From assembly GCA_026770585.1 (NCBI GenBank), contig MU647151.1, forward strand, positions 40,330 through 54,976: 14,647 nt of DNA, in the 5' to 3' direction. This DNA comes from Baffinella frigidus. Its lineage: Eukaryota > Cryptophyceae > Cryptomonadales > Baffinellaceae. This document shows positions 1-7,462 of this stretch, piece by piece; the first letter of the stretch is position 1; each line of letters begins with the position of its first letter. Both the position numbers and the translations under genes were made by a program. A model generated the notes under the pieces. That model was given only the letters and a program-made list of their open reading frames with translations. It was not told where the DNA came from and did no database searches.

Positions 1-126
1 CAAACCCCAAACCCCAAACCCCAAACCCCAAACCCCAAACCCCAAACCCTAAACCCCAAACCCCAAACCCCAGACCCTAAACCCTAAACCCCTAAACCCT
101 AAACTCTAAACCCTAAACCCTAAACC
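1..126. repeat. Telomere-like heptamer array, C-rich strand
   Basis: The first ~70 bases are nearly pure CCCCAAA units; the array then shifts to CCCTAAA with a few variants (CCCAGA, CCCCTAAA, ACTCTAA). CCCTAAA is the C-strand of the TTTAGGG telomere repeat of plants, green algae and dinoflagellates. The C-rich strand reading 5' to 3' inward from the left edge is the orientation of a left chromosome end. The variant mixture also fits a telomere-proximal or interstitial array. What lies left of base 1 cannot be seen. Confidence 0.85.
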
Positions 127-237
127 AGGCTCTTCCGGTGGCCGCAGCCACCCTTGATGTAGCGCGCATGTAGCGGGGTTATCATCCTGGGCACTCTCGC
201 TTTGGCGTGTCTCGCTTGAGCGTCGATAAAGTTGATA
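127..237. other. Unassigned sequence after the telomere-like array
   Basis: No convincing gene or repeat copy. It holds one short hairpin near 136-151 (GGTGGC, loop CGCA, GCCACC). Confidence 0.4.
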
Positions 238-344
238 CTATCCCGTAAGTGGCGAGGCGGACAAATTCAACCGCCAAGAGGTCCTAGGCAGGTCCTAGGG
301 CCCTACGGTAGGGTGTATGAGCCTACTCGCCACTTCAGGGATAG
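238..344. repeat. Foldback, 19-bp arms
   Basis: Arms 238-256 and 326-344 are inverted copies with two adjacent mismatches. Inside lie a small GGCGG/CCGCC stem and a CCTAGGGCCCTACGGTAGGG module resembling the interior of the larger foldback at 555-673. Confidence 0.7.
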
Positions 345-349
345 GGCCC

Positions 350-470
350 AGGAGGCAGGGGCTCTTGTATTTTTATAAAAGATACTTCTGTAGCTCGACC
401 GTGAAAAGCTCAGTGCTCGGACCCTCGATATACAGGAGGGAGGGGCTCTTGTATTCAAGATACCTCTGTG
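350..470. repeat. Diverged tandem duplication (unit ~40 bp)
   Basis: Copies at about 350-393 and 434-470 share AGGAGG-AGGGGCTCTTGTATT followed by AAGATAC-TCTGT. In each copy the GTATT and the (A)AGATAC can pair to form a short hairpin. Confidence 0.6.
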
Positions 471-554
471 TGAAGGGTGGGCCACGGTCAGGATCGGCCC
501 TGAAAGCTCAGGCTCGGTGCAGCGAGAGGCGTGAGGGAGGGCCCAGTGTCCTTG

Positions 555-673
555 ACAGGGGTACCTCGCTCATAAGAAACCGCCGCCTCCTAGGACCCTA
601 CAATAGGGCTATGCCTAGGGCCCTGCGGCGGCCCTAGGGGGGGGGCTGTTTCTTATGAGCGAGGTACCCCTGT
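555..673. mobile_element. Foldback element family F1, copy 1
   Basis: Perfect 26-bp inverted repeats at 555-580 and 648-673 start with ACAGGGGTACCTCGCTCATA. The 67-bp interior is itself GC-rich and semi-palindromic, with CCTAGG modules and CCGCC/GGCGG ends. It encodes no protein and would be non-autonomous. A 120-bp relative lies at 2117-2236 and decayed pieces at 9395-9480. The right edge abuts the direct repeat starting at 673. Confidence 0.8.
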
Positions 674-773
674 AGGTTCTTCAGGTTCTTCGAGCTCCCA
701 ACATAGGCGGACACCGGTACTTGTTCTGTAGAAAGGCCATGCTTCCTTTCGGATCACATCAAGCCCCCCTGTG
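673..773 (+). repeat. ~100-bp dispersed direct repeat, copy 1
   Basis: Copy 2 is at 1057-1158 and a partial copy at about 1897-1950. All carry exact CTCCCAACATAG (695-706, 1079-1090, 1925-1936). Copies 1 and 2 also share GCCATGCTTCCTTTCG and end in a C-run. Confidence 0.8.
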
Positions 774-1056
774 CTAGCTCTGCCCCACTTCGATTTCGTC
801 TCGCCATCAATTCGCTCCCCCCAAAATTTCCCAGGTGAATTTCATGGGGGGGGGTCAAAATTTCCCGTAGCAAAGATGCCGAGTGCAGTTGAAGATGTGA
901 TGCTTGAAACAAAGCCGGGCCATCCAGCGGAAAGGATTGGCGTCGCAAACCTACAGGGCCTAATCCATTGCAAGGACCCTCGATATGCATCCAGTATGAA
1001 TAAAGTGCACTCCCTCTTTCTCTCTCTCGTGCGCGCGCGCGAGCTCTCTGGTCCGT
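774..1056. other. Unique spacer between direct repeats; open frames but no clear gene
   Basis: Long frames run through on both strands (771-1217 plus, 842-1228 minus) but both continue into the flanking repeats. A stretch around 877-960 reads like protein on the plus strand (MPSAVEDVMLETKPGHPAER), but it has no visible exon borders or recognisable domain. A (GC)n tract lies at about 1030-1041. Confidence 0.3.
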
Positions 1057-1158
1057 TAGGTCCTTTAGGTTCTTCGAGCTCCCAACATAGGTGGACACCG
1101 GAACTGGTTCTGCAGAAAAGCCATGCTTCCTTTCGAATCACATTCAGCCCCCCCGGTG
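1057..1158 (+). repeat. ~100-bp dispersed direct repeat, copy 2
   Basis: Second copy of the unit at 673-773, about 85% alike by eye, same orientation. Confidence 0.8.
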
Positions 1159-1183
1159 ACCCCGGTGATCCGGGACACCTTGG

Positions 1184-1228
1184 TCGGATAGCGAGGGGGC
1201 AACTGCGCCTCGGATAGCGAGGGGGCAA
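1184..1228 (+). repeat. Tandem duplication, 26-bp period
   Basis: TCGGATAGCGAGGGGGCAA occurs at 1184-1202 and 1210-1228. Just upstream, near 1155-1175, CCCGGTGA is also repeated in tandem. Confidence 0.8.
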
Positions 1229-1255
1229 GCCTTTTTAGGAATTAATTTCACGATT

Positions 1256-1305
1256 CACCCGGTTTTCGGGACAATACCTAACCACCCGGTTTTCAGGACA
1301 ATACC
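1256..1305 (+). repeat. Tandem duplication, 27-bp period
   Basis: CACCCGGTTTTC then (G/A)GGACAATACC occurs at 1256-1278 and 1283-1305. A diverged direct copy lies at 1554-1576 and an inverted copy at 1710-1733. Confidence 0.8.
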
Positions 1306-1311
1306 GTGGGT

Positions 1312-1547
1312 CTTTCTTCCCCGATTGACTTTACAAGTGATTTTACCGCGGCCGAACATTCTCTCTTCGAACCGATTGACTTTCGATTGCAGGTTTTACG
1401 TTTCTCGGGCAATTGTACGAGATGTCGCCCGAAATCGGGCAGCCTGCGGCGCAAAAAGCCAGATAAAAACACTTGTAAAGTGAATCGGGAAGAAATGGTT
1501 TCTTCCCGAGTTGGCAGCTGTAGAACCGCTCCCAACTCGGGAAGAAA
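1312..1547. repeat. Nested and overlapping foldbacks
   Basis: The outer arms 1312-1344 and about 1465-1497 are inverted copies (CGATTGACTTTACAAGTG against CACTTGTAAAGTGAATCG). GCCCGAAATCGGGC forms a hairpin inside. The right arm then overlaps two more stems: GGGAAGAAA-TGG-TTTCTTCCC (1487-1507), and a perfect 16-bp stem at 1499-1514/1532-1547. The same TTTCTTCCC segment can therefore pair either left or right. Confidence 0.75.
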
Positions 1548-1553
1548 TCACTC

Positions 1554-1733
1554 AACCACCTGGTTCTCAGGACGTTCTCTCTCTCTCTTCTCGCTCTCTC
1601 TCTTCTCTCTCTTCTCTCCCTCCGCTGTCTCTCGCTCGCTCGCTATTTCTCTCTCACACACACATGAGTTCAGTCACCTCGGCGCGACGGATGATCGAGT
1701 GAATAGGGTAACGTCCTGAAAAACCGGGTAGTT
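1554..1733. repeat. Foldback with a CT microsatellite in its loop
   Basis: Arms at 1554-1576 and 1710-1733 read AACCACCTGGTTCTCAGGAC and its inverted counterpart, with a few mismatches. The loop holds the CT-rich tract at 1572-1672. Confidence 0.65.
1572..1672 (+). repeat. CT-rich microsatellite
   Basis: Imperfect (CT)n with TTCTCT and CGCTCG interruptions. It creates artificial Ser/Leu-rich frames. Confidence 0.9.
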
Positions 1734-1741
1734 AGACCTAC

Positions 1742-1830
1742 GGTATTGCCTACGGTAGCCGTAGGGCTCCTAGGACCTAGTGTTTCGTAGGATCCCCCCT
1801 AGGCCCCTACAGCCTACCGTAGACAATACC
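1742..1830. repeat. Foldback, 33-bp arms
   Basis: Arms 1742-1774 and 1798-1830 run from GGTATTG(C/T)CTACGGTAG at the outside to CCTAGG at the inside. The GCCTACGGTAG module recurs at 2534-2556, 11440-11555 and 12582-12605. Confidence 0.75.
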
Positions 1831-1984
1831 TATGAGTGTGGGGGGGTTGAAAGACCGAGGGATCTGGCAGAAGCAAGGTGACACCTGCTCCTGCAAGTCC
1901 TTTAGGTCCGTTAGCTATTAAATGCTCCCAACATAGCCCAACGACACGCCTTTCCGTAGAAAAGATCTGCAGAAAAAAGCATTT

Positions 1985-2030
1985 TAGTGACCTGTGAGCC
2001 TCGGTCGGACAGGTGATGAGCCTCGATGGT
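1985..2030 (-). repeat. Dispersed copy of the 22-bp satellite motif
   Basis: GAGCCTCGGTCGGACAGGTG followed by a second GAGCCTCG is the reverse complement of the unit tandemly repeated at 12397-12492. Confidence 0.7.
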
Positions 2031-2116
2031 TGACTAATGAAGGTGTGTTAGATCTCGCTCGTGGTTGGGCCTGGGCCGGCGCGGCCTCTCGGTGAAACGT
2101 CGAGGCCAAGAGCGAT

Positions 2117-2236
2117 ACAGGGGTACCTCGTTCAGAAAAAATCGCCCCCCCCCTAGGACCCCACGGCAGGCCTATGTCTAGGGCCCTACGGTGGTCCTGG
2201 GGGGGCGGCGGTTTCTTATGAGCGAGGTATCCCTGT
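2117..2236. mobile_element. Foldback element family F1, copy 2
   Basis: The same design as 555-673, at 120 bp. Left end ACAGGGGTACCTCG, right end CGAGGTATCCCTGT, with pairing that continues inward through a G-rich/C-rich stem to CCTAGGACC. The arms have accumulated mismatches (TTCAGAAAAAAT against GTTTCTTATGAG), so this copy is older or partly converted. Confidence 0.8.
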
Positions 2237-2307
2237 ACCCTCAGGGTGGGAGAATCGTGGGGAGCACGCTCTCGCACACAACCCCTGAGGTGTTTCCGCC
2301 AAGGTCC

Positions 2308-2337
2308 TTCTCTCTCGCGCGCTCTCTCGCTCTCTTT

Positions 2338-2383
<46 letters not shown>

Positions 2384-2394
2384 TCTCTCTCTCT

Positions 2395-2457
<63 letters not shown>

Positions 2458-2460
2458 TCA
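2308..2460 (+). repeat. CT microsatellite
   Basis: About 150 bp of (CT)n with periodic TTCTCT interruptions. Open frames across it in several phases are compositional artefacts. Confidence 0.95.
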
Positions 2461-2486
2461 CCACACAGCGGGCTACGAAGGGCGTT

Positions 2487-2505
2487 TCGGCCCATTTTGG
2501 GCCGA
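2487..2505. repeat. Perfect 8-bp stem hairpin
   Basis: TCGGCCCA, loop TTT, TGGGCCGA. Confidence 0.6.
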
Positions 2506-2533
2506 GTTTCCGTTACCTTAACCCCCCTATGCC

Positions 2534-2556
2534 CCTACGGATTGCCTACCGTAGGG
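2534..2556 (+). repeat. Isolated CCTACGG-ATTGCC-TACCGTAGGG module
   Basis: A stand-alone copy of the module used in the arms at 11418-11565 and 1742-1830. Confidence 0.55.
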
Positions 2557-2645
2557 TTCCAGATCTTATCGCTCAGATTTTATTCACGAATCCCTCCGAA
2601 GTCCGCTTTGTGGCTTGCCCCTTCTGACGTCCGACGGATCGATAG

Positions 2646-2677
2646 CTCGTACGATAACTCGTACGAGGCTCGTACGA
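2646..2677 (+). repeat. CTCGTACGA repeated three times
   Basis: Exact 9-mers at 2646, 2658 and 2669, spaced 12 and 11 bp. Each holds the palindrome TCGTACGA. Confidence 0.75.
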
Positions 2678-2725
2678 ACACTTGGTACATGTAGAGCGGG
2701 TCTCTGATTAGGACACGATTCGGAC

Positions 2726-2864
2726 CTCGAAAAGCAAATTTGCAACGAACAAAATCAGTCAACTTGTGTAGCGATCTTCATTGAAATGAAGATATATTTT
2801 TTAACGCAATGAAAATTACTACACAAGTTGACTGATTTTGTTCGTTGCTAATTTGCTTTTCGAG
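2726..2864. mobile_element. MITE-like foldback, 46-bp arms (TACTACAC type)
   Basis: Arms 2726-2771 and 2819-2864 match as inverted repeats with a single mismatch. The 47-bp AT-rich loop contains its own hairpin, ATCTTCAT-TGAA-ATGAAGAT (2774-2793). The right arm starts inside TACTACAC (2817-2824), the octamer shared with other foldbacks here. No coding capacity. Confidence 0.85.
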
Positions 2865-2955
2865 TTTTTTTTATTTGCTCGGAGTGAGTCCAAGAAGAAA
2901 TGAGGGTTTCTGCGCCCATCCAACCCCCATCTCGGATGGATTGTTGTGTGGACAG

Positions 2956-3535
2956 GACAGCTTGCAGGTGCGCCCCACCCTACGCATCATTCTGATCGGC
3001 GGCGTGCGCGCTGAGCTGCCCCGGGAGCATGCATTCTTCTGGCTTTGAATTGTGAATGAGTGAGAAATGAGGGAGAGAGAGAAAGAGAGCGTTGGTTCGT
3101 CGTGGGAAGAGCATGCAGGTGTGTTCCACCCTGTTCCCTACTACAACCCATAGCGTGCGCGCTGTGCAGCCCCGGGGGCGTGTGTGCTTTGGAAGCTGAT
3201 GAAACATAGAATAGTGAGCCCTGGAAACAGCAGGGCAACGATTGCGAACCCGTCCATTCCCCATCCCCAGTGGCTTGTCCTGCAAGGAGCCAGAGGTGTG
3301 CCTCACCCTGTTCCCTATTCCAGCTCATAGCGTGCGCCCTGTGCGACCCCGAGAATGTGCATGCTTTGGGATCTGATCAAATGTAGATTAGTGAGTCCTG
3401 GAAACGGCAATGCAAACTGCGAGCCTGTCCATTTCCCTTCCCCGCTGACTTGTCCTGGGGGCCTATCCCCTGCTCTGGCCCATGGCGCGTGCGCTGCGCG
3501 GGCCCGGGAGCTTCATGCTAGGTATGCCCCATCCT
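2956..3535 (+). repeat. Diverged minisatellite, ~150-177-bp units, four copies
   Basis: GCGTGCGC anchors each unit at 3002, 3153, 3330 and 3487. After it come CTG(A/T)GC-CCCCGGGAG-type and GCATGCTTT-type blocks. Units 2 and 3 share CACCCTGTTCCCTA upstream and TAGTGAG(C/T)CCTGGAAAC downstream. Minus-strand frames over units 1-3 are open only because the repeat is. Confidence 0.8.
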
Positions 3536-3727
3536 AAAACACTGGTTTAACTGACAGAGAGCGTGCAGTGTCGCACTCTATTTCTTTGAGTGCAGGTAAC
3601 CAATTGCCAGATGAGCGTTCCAAGCAACAACTACCCAGGCGTTAATACATGCATCCTCATCAGACTGCATTCCTTCCCCCCCCAATATTCATCGATCGTA
3701 AATACCAAGCCGTACATCCTTAATCAT
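3536..3727. other. Unassigned spacer
   Basis: No gene seen. It holds one 6-bp stem hairpin (3573-3593, GCACTC/GAGTGC). Confidence 0.4.
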
Positions 3728-4437
3728 ATACCCTAGACCCCAAACCCTAAACCTTACACCTTAAACCCTAAACCCTAAATCCTAAATCCTAAACTCTAAA
3801 TCCTAAACCCTAAATCCTAAACCTTAAACCCTAAACCTTAAATCCCTGAATACTGAACCTTGAATTCCGAACCCTGACTCCTAAAACTTAAAAACCCTGG
3901 ACTGCTTCACCTCCCTATCCCTCGCATTTCATGTCAAATTTCTTCAAAATCATTGAGACAATACTAAATACTAAATCCTAAACCCTGAACCCTAAACCCT
4001 AAACCCTAAACCCTACAGACCCTAATACACACCCTATATCTTGTATCCTGAACCCTTAACCCTACAAACTCGTTAAGATGATTTGAATCATTATTTCTTA
4101 AACCCTAAATCCTAAACCCTAGAAATCCGAAATCTTAACCTTGAAACCCTACACCCCAAACCCCAATTCCTAAACCCTAAGACATGAACACTACATCCTA
4201 TATCTTATACCATAAACCCTGAATCCTAAATCTTAACATCTAAAACATCCTACATCCTACATCCTAACCTGTAATCCATAAAACCTGACCCTTAATATAG
4301 TAAAAATAAACCATCAACCCTAAATGATAAACCCTAAACCATAAATCCTAACATACAACAAAAATTTAAATCCTAAACCCTACATCCTAAACCCTTAGAG
4401 CCTAAACCTTAAATCCTAAAAGCTAAATCGTTAACCC
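3728..4437 (+). repeat. Decayed interstitial telomere-like array
   Basis: About 700 bp of AACCCTA/AATCCTA/CCTTAAA heptamers, C-rich on the plus strand, interrupted by unique AT-rich pieces (about 3900-3960 and 4065-4100). Mutational spread is far greater than at 1-126. No gene seen. Confidence 0.9.
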
Positions 4438-4479
4438 TGGCTGAGAATTAAGAATAGAGGGAATTTCTTTAAGCCGCGG

Positions 4480-4604
4480 GATGTAACCATGTGCGGCCGG
4501 ATGGAGGAGTTGCCTCCAGAAAGGAGCCTACTCGAGTTAGATTGGTGAGAAAACATCTAACTCCTCCCTTTCATTCACCCTAAACATACATACCAAAGGA
4601 TTGG
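4480..4604 (+). repeat. Intron-like ~110-bp repeat, copy 1
   Basis: Aligned with 6205-6333 over its length. Shared blocks are CCGGATGGAGGAGTTG, AGAAA(A)GGAGCC and CCCTTTCATTCACC, then (A/G)AGGATTGG. A 9-bp perfect hairpin (4534-4542/4555-4563) sits where copy 2 has a different but still paired stem. It has an extra ~15 bp ahead of the AAAGGATTGG end and lacks the AG directly after TTCACC. It lies in telomere-like surroundings with no flanking exon. Confidence 0.75.
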
Positions 4605-4628
4605 ATGTAGGATTCACATACATACCTG

Positions 4629-4656
4629 TAGTTTAAGCCCCATAGTTTAAGCCCCA
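4629..4656 (+). repeat. 14-bp tandem duplication
   Basis: TAGTTTAAGCCCCA occurs twice in a row. Confidence 0.85.
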
Positions 4657-4756
4657 CATGCATACATACAGACACTTCAGGGTGCCAATAGGACCTTTTG
4701 GACATGCTTCCCTGGGTGCCTCTCCAGAGCATTGCATCTGGGTGGGGTGGAGGCAT

Positions 4757-4780
4757 GGTGCTTTGGTGCTTTGGTGCTTT
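4757..4780 (+). repeat. (GGTGCTTT)3
   Basis: Three exact tandem octamers. The same octamer array occurs at 11153-11168 and 14443-14463. Confidence 0.9.
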
Positions 4781-4871
4781 ATTTTACACTCACATCGAAG
4801 GCCACGCCCACCTCACTCTTGAGGAGATGGGAAAGATCTACGGATGAGCTCCCCGGAACTACCCATAGGGG

Positions 4872-5120
4872 TTGAACCGAGCCCTTTTCTCCCGTGGTGC
4901 AGTGATGCCCCCCCCCCCTTCGGTTGTTCGCGACGACCCATACTTGAAGCTCGCTCGCCTCCACCTGCGCCGCACCGAGATTTTGAGCGAAAGCATGTGG
5001 TTGAAGGTACCAGAAGGGTCAGCAATCCACGAATTCGCAACAGTGTACAGCACCCCCCCCCCCAAGTCAATGCATGCAATGTGTTTCAGGATTTGTGTGG
5101 TCAGAGAGATGCAAGGTTAA
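4872..5120 (+). CDS. Possible coding fragment, unknown
   Basis: An 82-codon frame whose middle part (about 4923-5060) uses mostly G/C third positions and reads like a soluble protein (DDPYLKLARLHLRR, then SESMWLKVPEGSAIHEF). It runs between two C-runs and ends inside the 95-bp tandem repeat, so the frame limits are not natural. No domain, start context or splice signal supports it strongly, and a minus-strand frame is open over the same bases. It could be a gene remnant or chance. Confidence 0.18.
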   Translation: MNRALFSRGAVMPPPPSVVRDDPYLKLARLHLRRTEILSESMWLKVPEGSAIHEFATVYSTPPPKSMHAMCFRICVVREMQG

Positions 5121-5267
5121 GACCGATGCAAGGTTAGAACCCGTAATGTGCGGGTTGCAGAGGTCAGCGAAAAATGTGTTTCAGGATTTGTGTGGTCAGA
5201 GAGATGCAAGGTTACAACCGATGCAAGGTTAGAACCCGTAATGTGCGGGTTGCATAGGTCAGTGAGA
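5078..5267 (+). repeat. 95-bp tandem duplication
   Basis: Units start at 5078 and 5173 and differ at only a handful of positions. Each carries two GATGCAAGGTTA blocks and a hairpin, AACCCG-TAATGTG-CGGGTT. Confidence 0.95.
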
Positions 5268-5525
5268 TAACCTCGACATAGGGACAGCAGAGCAAATTCG
5301 GTGGGGAGGGAGGGGAGGTGATGCAGTATGGCGAGGGCTCATGTGCGGCAGGAGATGTTGGTCTTGGCCTCCTGGTCATGGCCGCTTGGACCCTCAGGGT
5401 TAGGGGTTATACAGGTCGGTGGTGAGTACGAAGGGAAGGGAGGGGATGTGGCCTGGTGAGGGTTCGTCGTCTCACGTAGAGGGTGTGGGGTCAGGGGGAA
5501 TGGACATAGGCGCGGTGCGGCGGCA
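5268..5525. other. G-rich spacer with weak internal duplication
   Basis: GGGAGGGAGGGGA-type runs near 5300 and 5430 and related flanks suggest an old ~120-bp duplication. One TTAGGGGTTA telomere-like scrap lies at about 5400. No gene seen. Confidence 0.4.
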
Positions 5526-5529
5526 GTGG

Positions 5530-5970
5530 TGCAGCGGCTGTTGAGAGGTGCACACGGGAGCAGCAGGGCCCACCCGCGTGAGCAAGCACACGAAGACAGG
5601 GAGCGCGTGGACTGTGCTCTCCGAGAGCACAGTGGGGCACCATCGCAAGTTGTAAGATACGCCATGCATGATGTGACGCCTTGTCGGCGCGTAGAATGTG
5701 AGGACGCACGCGGGAGCAGCGGAGTATGCACGCGGGGCAGCAGAGCGTGCACGCAGCAGGACGCTCACAGGGCGCAGGGAGAGGGTGCGGCCAGGCGCGA
5801 TCCCAGCGTGCACAGAAGCTGCGCGATCAAGAAATCTGACGTCTTTTTGAGAAAGCGAAAACGCACGCAGGAGCAGCGGAGCATACCCGTGCGCGGGACA
5901 TCAAAGCATGCACGCAGCAAAACGTGCACAGGGAGCAGGGATGGGATGCAGCCTGGCGCGAGGGTGGGCT
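5530..5970 (+). repeat. Diverged GC-rich minisatellite
   Basis: About 5701-5790 and 5868-5965 are diverged copies: ACGCACGC(G/A)GGAGCAGCGGAG, then CACGCAGCA(G/A), then CAGGG-GCAGGG. A weaker third copy starts near 5545. A 248-codon plus-strand frame (5526-6272) crosses it but is Arg/Ser/Ala-rich and repeat-driven. Confidence 0.65.
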
Positions 5971-6118
5971 TGGGAACTTGTGGAACGGGCTGCCTGTCGG
6001 CCTCCGTTCCGAATCCCGAGTCCAGCTGCCTGTCGTCGTCTGCGCCGCGAGCGGGTCGCTCCGTCGGCAGCAGAGTATGCACCGGGCCAATGCGGTTCAA
6101 TACACCAATCTTTTCCAG

Positions 6119-6473
6119 GATCCGGTCACAGGGAGCGGAACACCGGCCATGCCCCCGATGGGCCCCTGACTCTCGGAAGCAGATGTCTGATGGTCAAATG
6201 CGATATAACCACGAGGGTACAATCGCATGCAGCCGGATGGAGGAGTTGGCTCCAGAAAAGGAGCCCACTTGAGTTATTGGTGGTGAAAATCCATCAATGT
6301 AACTCCCCCCTTTCATTCACCAGAGGATTGGGGAGCTGATCGCAACCGACGGGCGTACTCCGTACGACAAGGTTGTTGGGATATCTTCAATCCTCTCCTT
6401 CTTCTTCGATGTTGATACCGCGAACCCGAGCGGGTCTTCTGAGAAGCGCATCCTTCGGGGGAAGCGCACTTGA
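6119..6473 (+). CDS. Possible two-exon gene end (hypothetical protein, partial)
   Basis: Inferred model: exon 6119-6216, intron 6217-6323, terminal exon 6324-6473 with stop TGA. Joined in phase 0, the junction reads CDITTR-RIGELIATDG. The terminal exon is the more convincing part: 49 codons including TPYDKVVGISSILSFFFDVD and a basic C-terminus, with gene-like codon use. The intron starts GTACAA and ends in a pyrimidine tract plus CACCAG. The upstream exon is weaker: its left limit is taken from TCTTTTCCAG (ending 6118), and its frame continues upstream into the minisatellite. No start codon can be assigned and no family is recognised. It may be a gene fragment captured in subtelomeric DNA. 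Confidence 0.35.
6205..6333 (+). repeat. Intron-like ~110-bp repeat, copy 2
   Basis: Homologous to 4480-4604. Its ends fall within about a dozen bases of the predicted donor (GT at 6217-6218) and acceptor (AG at 6322-6323). It carries GGCTCC-AGAAAA-GGAGCC (6248-6265) and a second hairpin (6271-6305) with inner pairs ATTGGTGG/CCATCAAT. Confidence 0.7.
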
Positions 6474-6500
6474 GAACCAGTCTGGCTGGCGATCTGCATG

Positions 6501-6589
6501 ATAGAGTGCGCGGGGGATCTAGGATCCTACCTTGCTGGGACTACGAGCTCGTACATAGAGTGCGCGGGGGATCTACCTTGCTGGGACTA
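6501..6589 (+). repeat. Tandem duplication with an 8-bp palindromic indel
   Basis: ATAGAGTGCGCGGGGGATCTA ending in CCTTGCTGGGACTA (split here) occurs at 6501-6543 and 6555-6589. Copy 1 has 8 extra bases that create the palindrome TAGGATCCTA. Confidence 0.85.
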
Positions 6590-6618
6590 GTGGGTGTGGC
6601 AAAACGGCGAACCCCTTC

Positions 6619-6683
6619 TACGAGCTTCGTTTCGTACGAAGCCTTCGTATAAGGAATGGTAGGATCCTACGAAGCTTCGTAGG
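6619..6683. repeat. Palindrome cluster
   Basis: A perfect 18-bp palindrome, CCTACGAAGCTTCGTAGG (6666-6683), is preceded by CTACGAGCTTCG and the palindrome TTCGTACGAA (6631-6640), which can pair with it in alternative ways. Confidence 0.75.
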
Positions 6684-6968
6684 TGCAACTGCACCTTTGC
6701 AGAGGGGCGCAAATCCACGAAGCGGTGCGGTTGAAGTGGATAGAGCCGCATTACACCCATGGTGTGTACACGATTCGAGGTCGGTTCGTGTTCTTCCGCG
6801 TGACCTTGGAAGTGTCTGTGGGGACAAAGAGGGGCGCATGTCCACGAAGCAGAGCATGTTTGTCATCCCCCAACGTGACCATTGTAAAATACATGTACGA
6901 AGGGGTGGAATGTGATTTGGAACTCATTCTGATTTGGAACTCATTTGGGACTTTTTACTACACGATTC

Positions 6969-7081
6969 ATATCATGGTAGGTGCATATCATGGCATGAAA
7001 GTCTTCTATAAACTTGCTTTTTTCTGTGTTTTTGTATCATGGTAGGTGCATATCATGATATGAATAGCATATCATGATATG
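6969..7081. repeat. ATCATGGTAGGTGCATATCATG direct repeats and palindromes
   Basis: ATCATGGTAGGTGCATATCA occurs near 6972 and again near 7037. The second is followed by two perfect 14-bp palindromes, CATATCATGATATG, at 7049-7062 and 7068-7081. Confidence 0.8.
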
Positions 7082-7117
7082 AAAAAAAGGCTAACGATGA
7101 CATGAAAATACAGCCTT

Positions 7118-7135
7118 GCATCGACATGTCGATGC
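7118..7135. repeat. Perfect 18-bp palindrome
   Basis: GCATCGACATGTCGATGC, no spacer. Confidence 0.85.
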
Positions 7136-7147
7136 TATCGTGATATC

Positions 7148-7213
7148 CCCCTAGATGGGAGCGATTCAGCCGCCGAATCTCCCCTAGATGGGAGCGATTC
7201 AGCTGCCGAATCT
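7148..7213 (+). repeat. 33-bp tandem duplication
   Basis: CCCCTAGATGGGAGCGATTC AGC(C/T)GCCGAATCT occurs at 7148-7180 and 7181-7213 with one difference. Confidence 0.9.
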
Positions 7214-7440
7214 TGAGACTTCCATACGGAATCTTCCCTACGGTATCTCCCAGGACCTGGGTGATACGAAGTTTCGTAGGGGCATAGGCATTAAACAGGT
7301 TATTTCAAGGTCCCAAATTGGTTCCAAATCAGAAAATGGGGAAATTTGGTGCCGAAAAACCGGGTCACGTGCGGCCTACAACTCAAGACTAAAAATGCCA
7401 AGTACAGTTTTTTTTCGCCAGTGCACTAGCCCTGGACGAG

Positions 7441-7462
7441 ACCTTCAAAACGACCTGAAGGT
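7441..7462. repeat. 7-bp stem hairpin
   Basis: ACCTTCA, loop of 8, TGAAGGT. Confidence 0.5.

Noticed and set aside
1-126. Calling this the physical chromosome end
   Set aside because: Orientation fits, but the unit mixture and equally telomere-like interstitial arrays mean a window cut from a larger contig cannot be excluded.
2191-2694. Ser/Leu-rich plus-strand and Arg/Glu-rich minus-strand frames over the CT tract
   Set aside because: A CT dinucleotide repeat is open in most frames; the proteins are pure composition artefacts.
2980-3328. Two overlapping minus-strand frames with internal similarity (REQGGTHLHALP-type)
   Set aside because: The similarity follows from the diverged minisatellite units; two phases are open at once, which argues against real coding.
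5526-6272. Longest open frame in the window, 248 codons, plus strand
   Set aside because: It crosses a GC-rich minisatellite with Arg/Ser/Ala composition, has open frames opposite it, and ends in the intron-like repeat; no domain is visible.
6317-6499. 60-codon minus-strand frame opposite the candidate terminal exon
   Set aside because: The plus-strand reading has a fitting splice acceptor and natural stop; the minus frame has no supporting signals.
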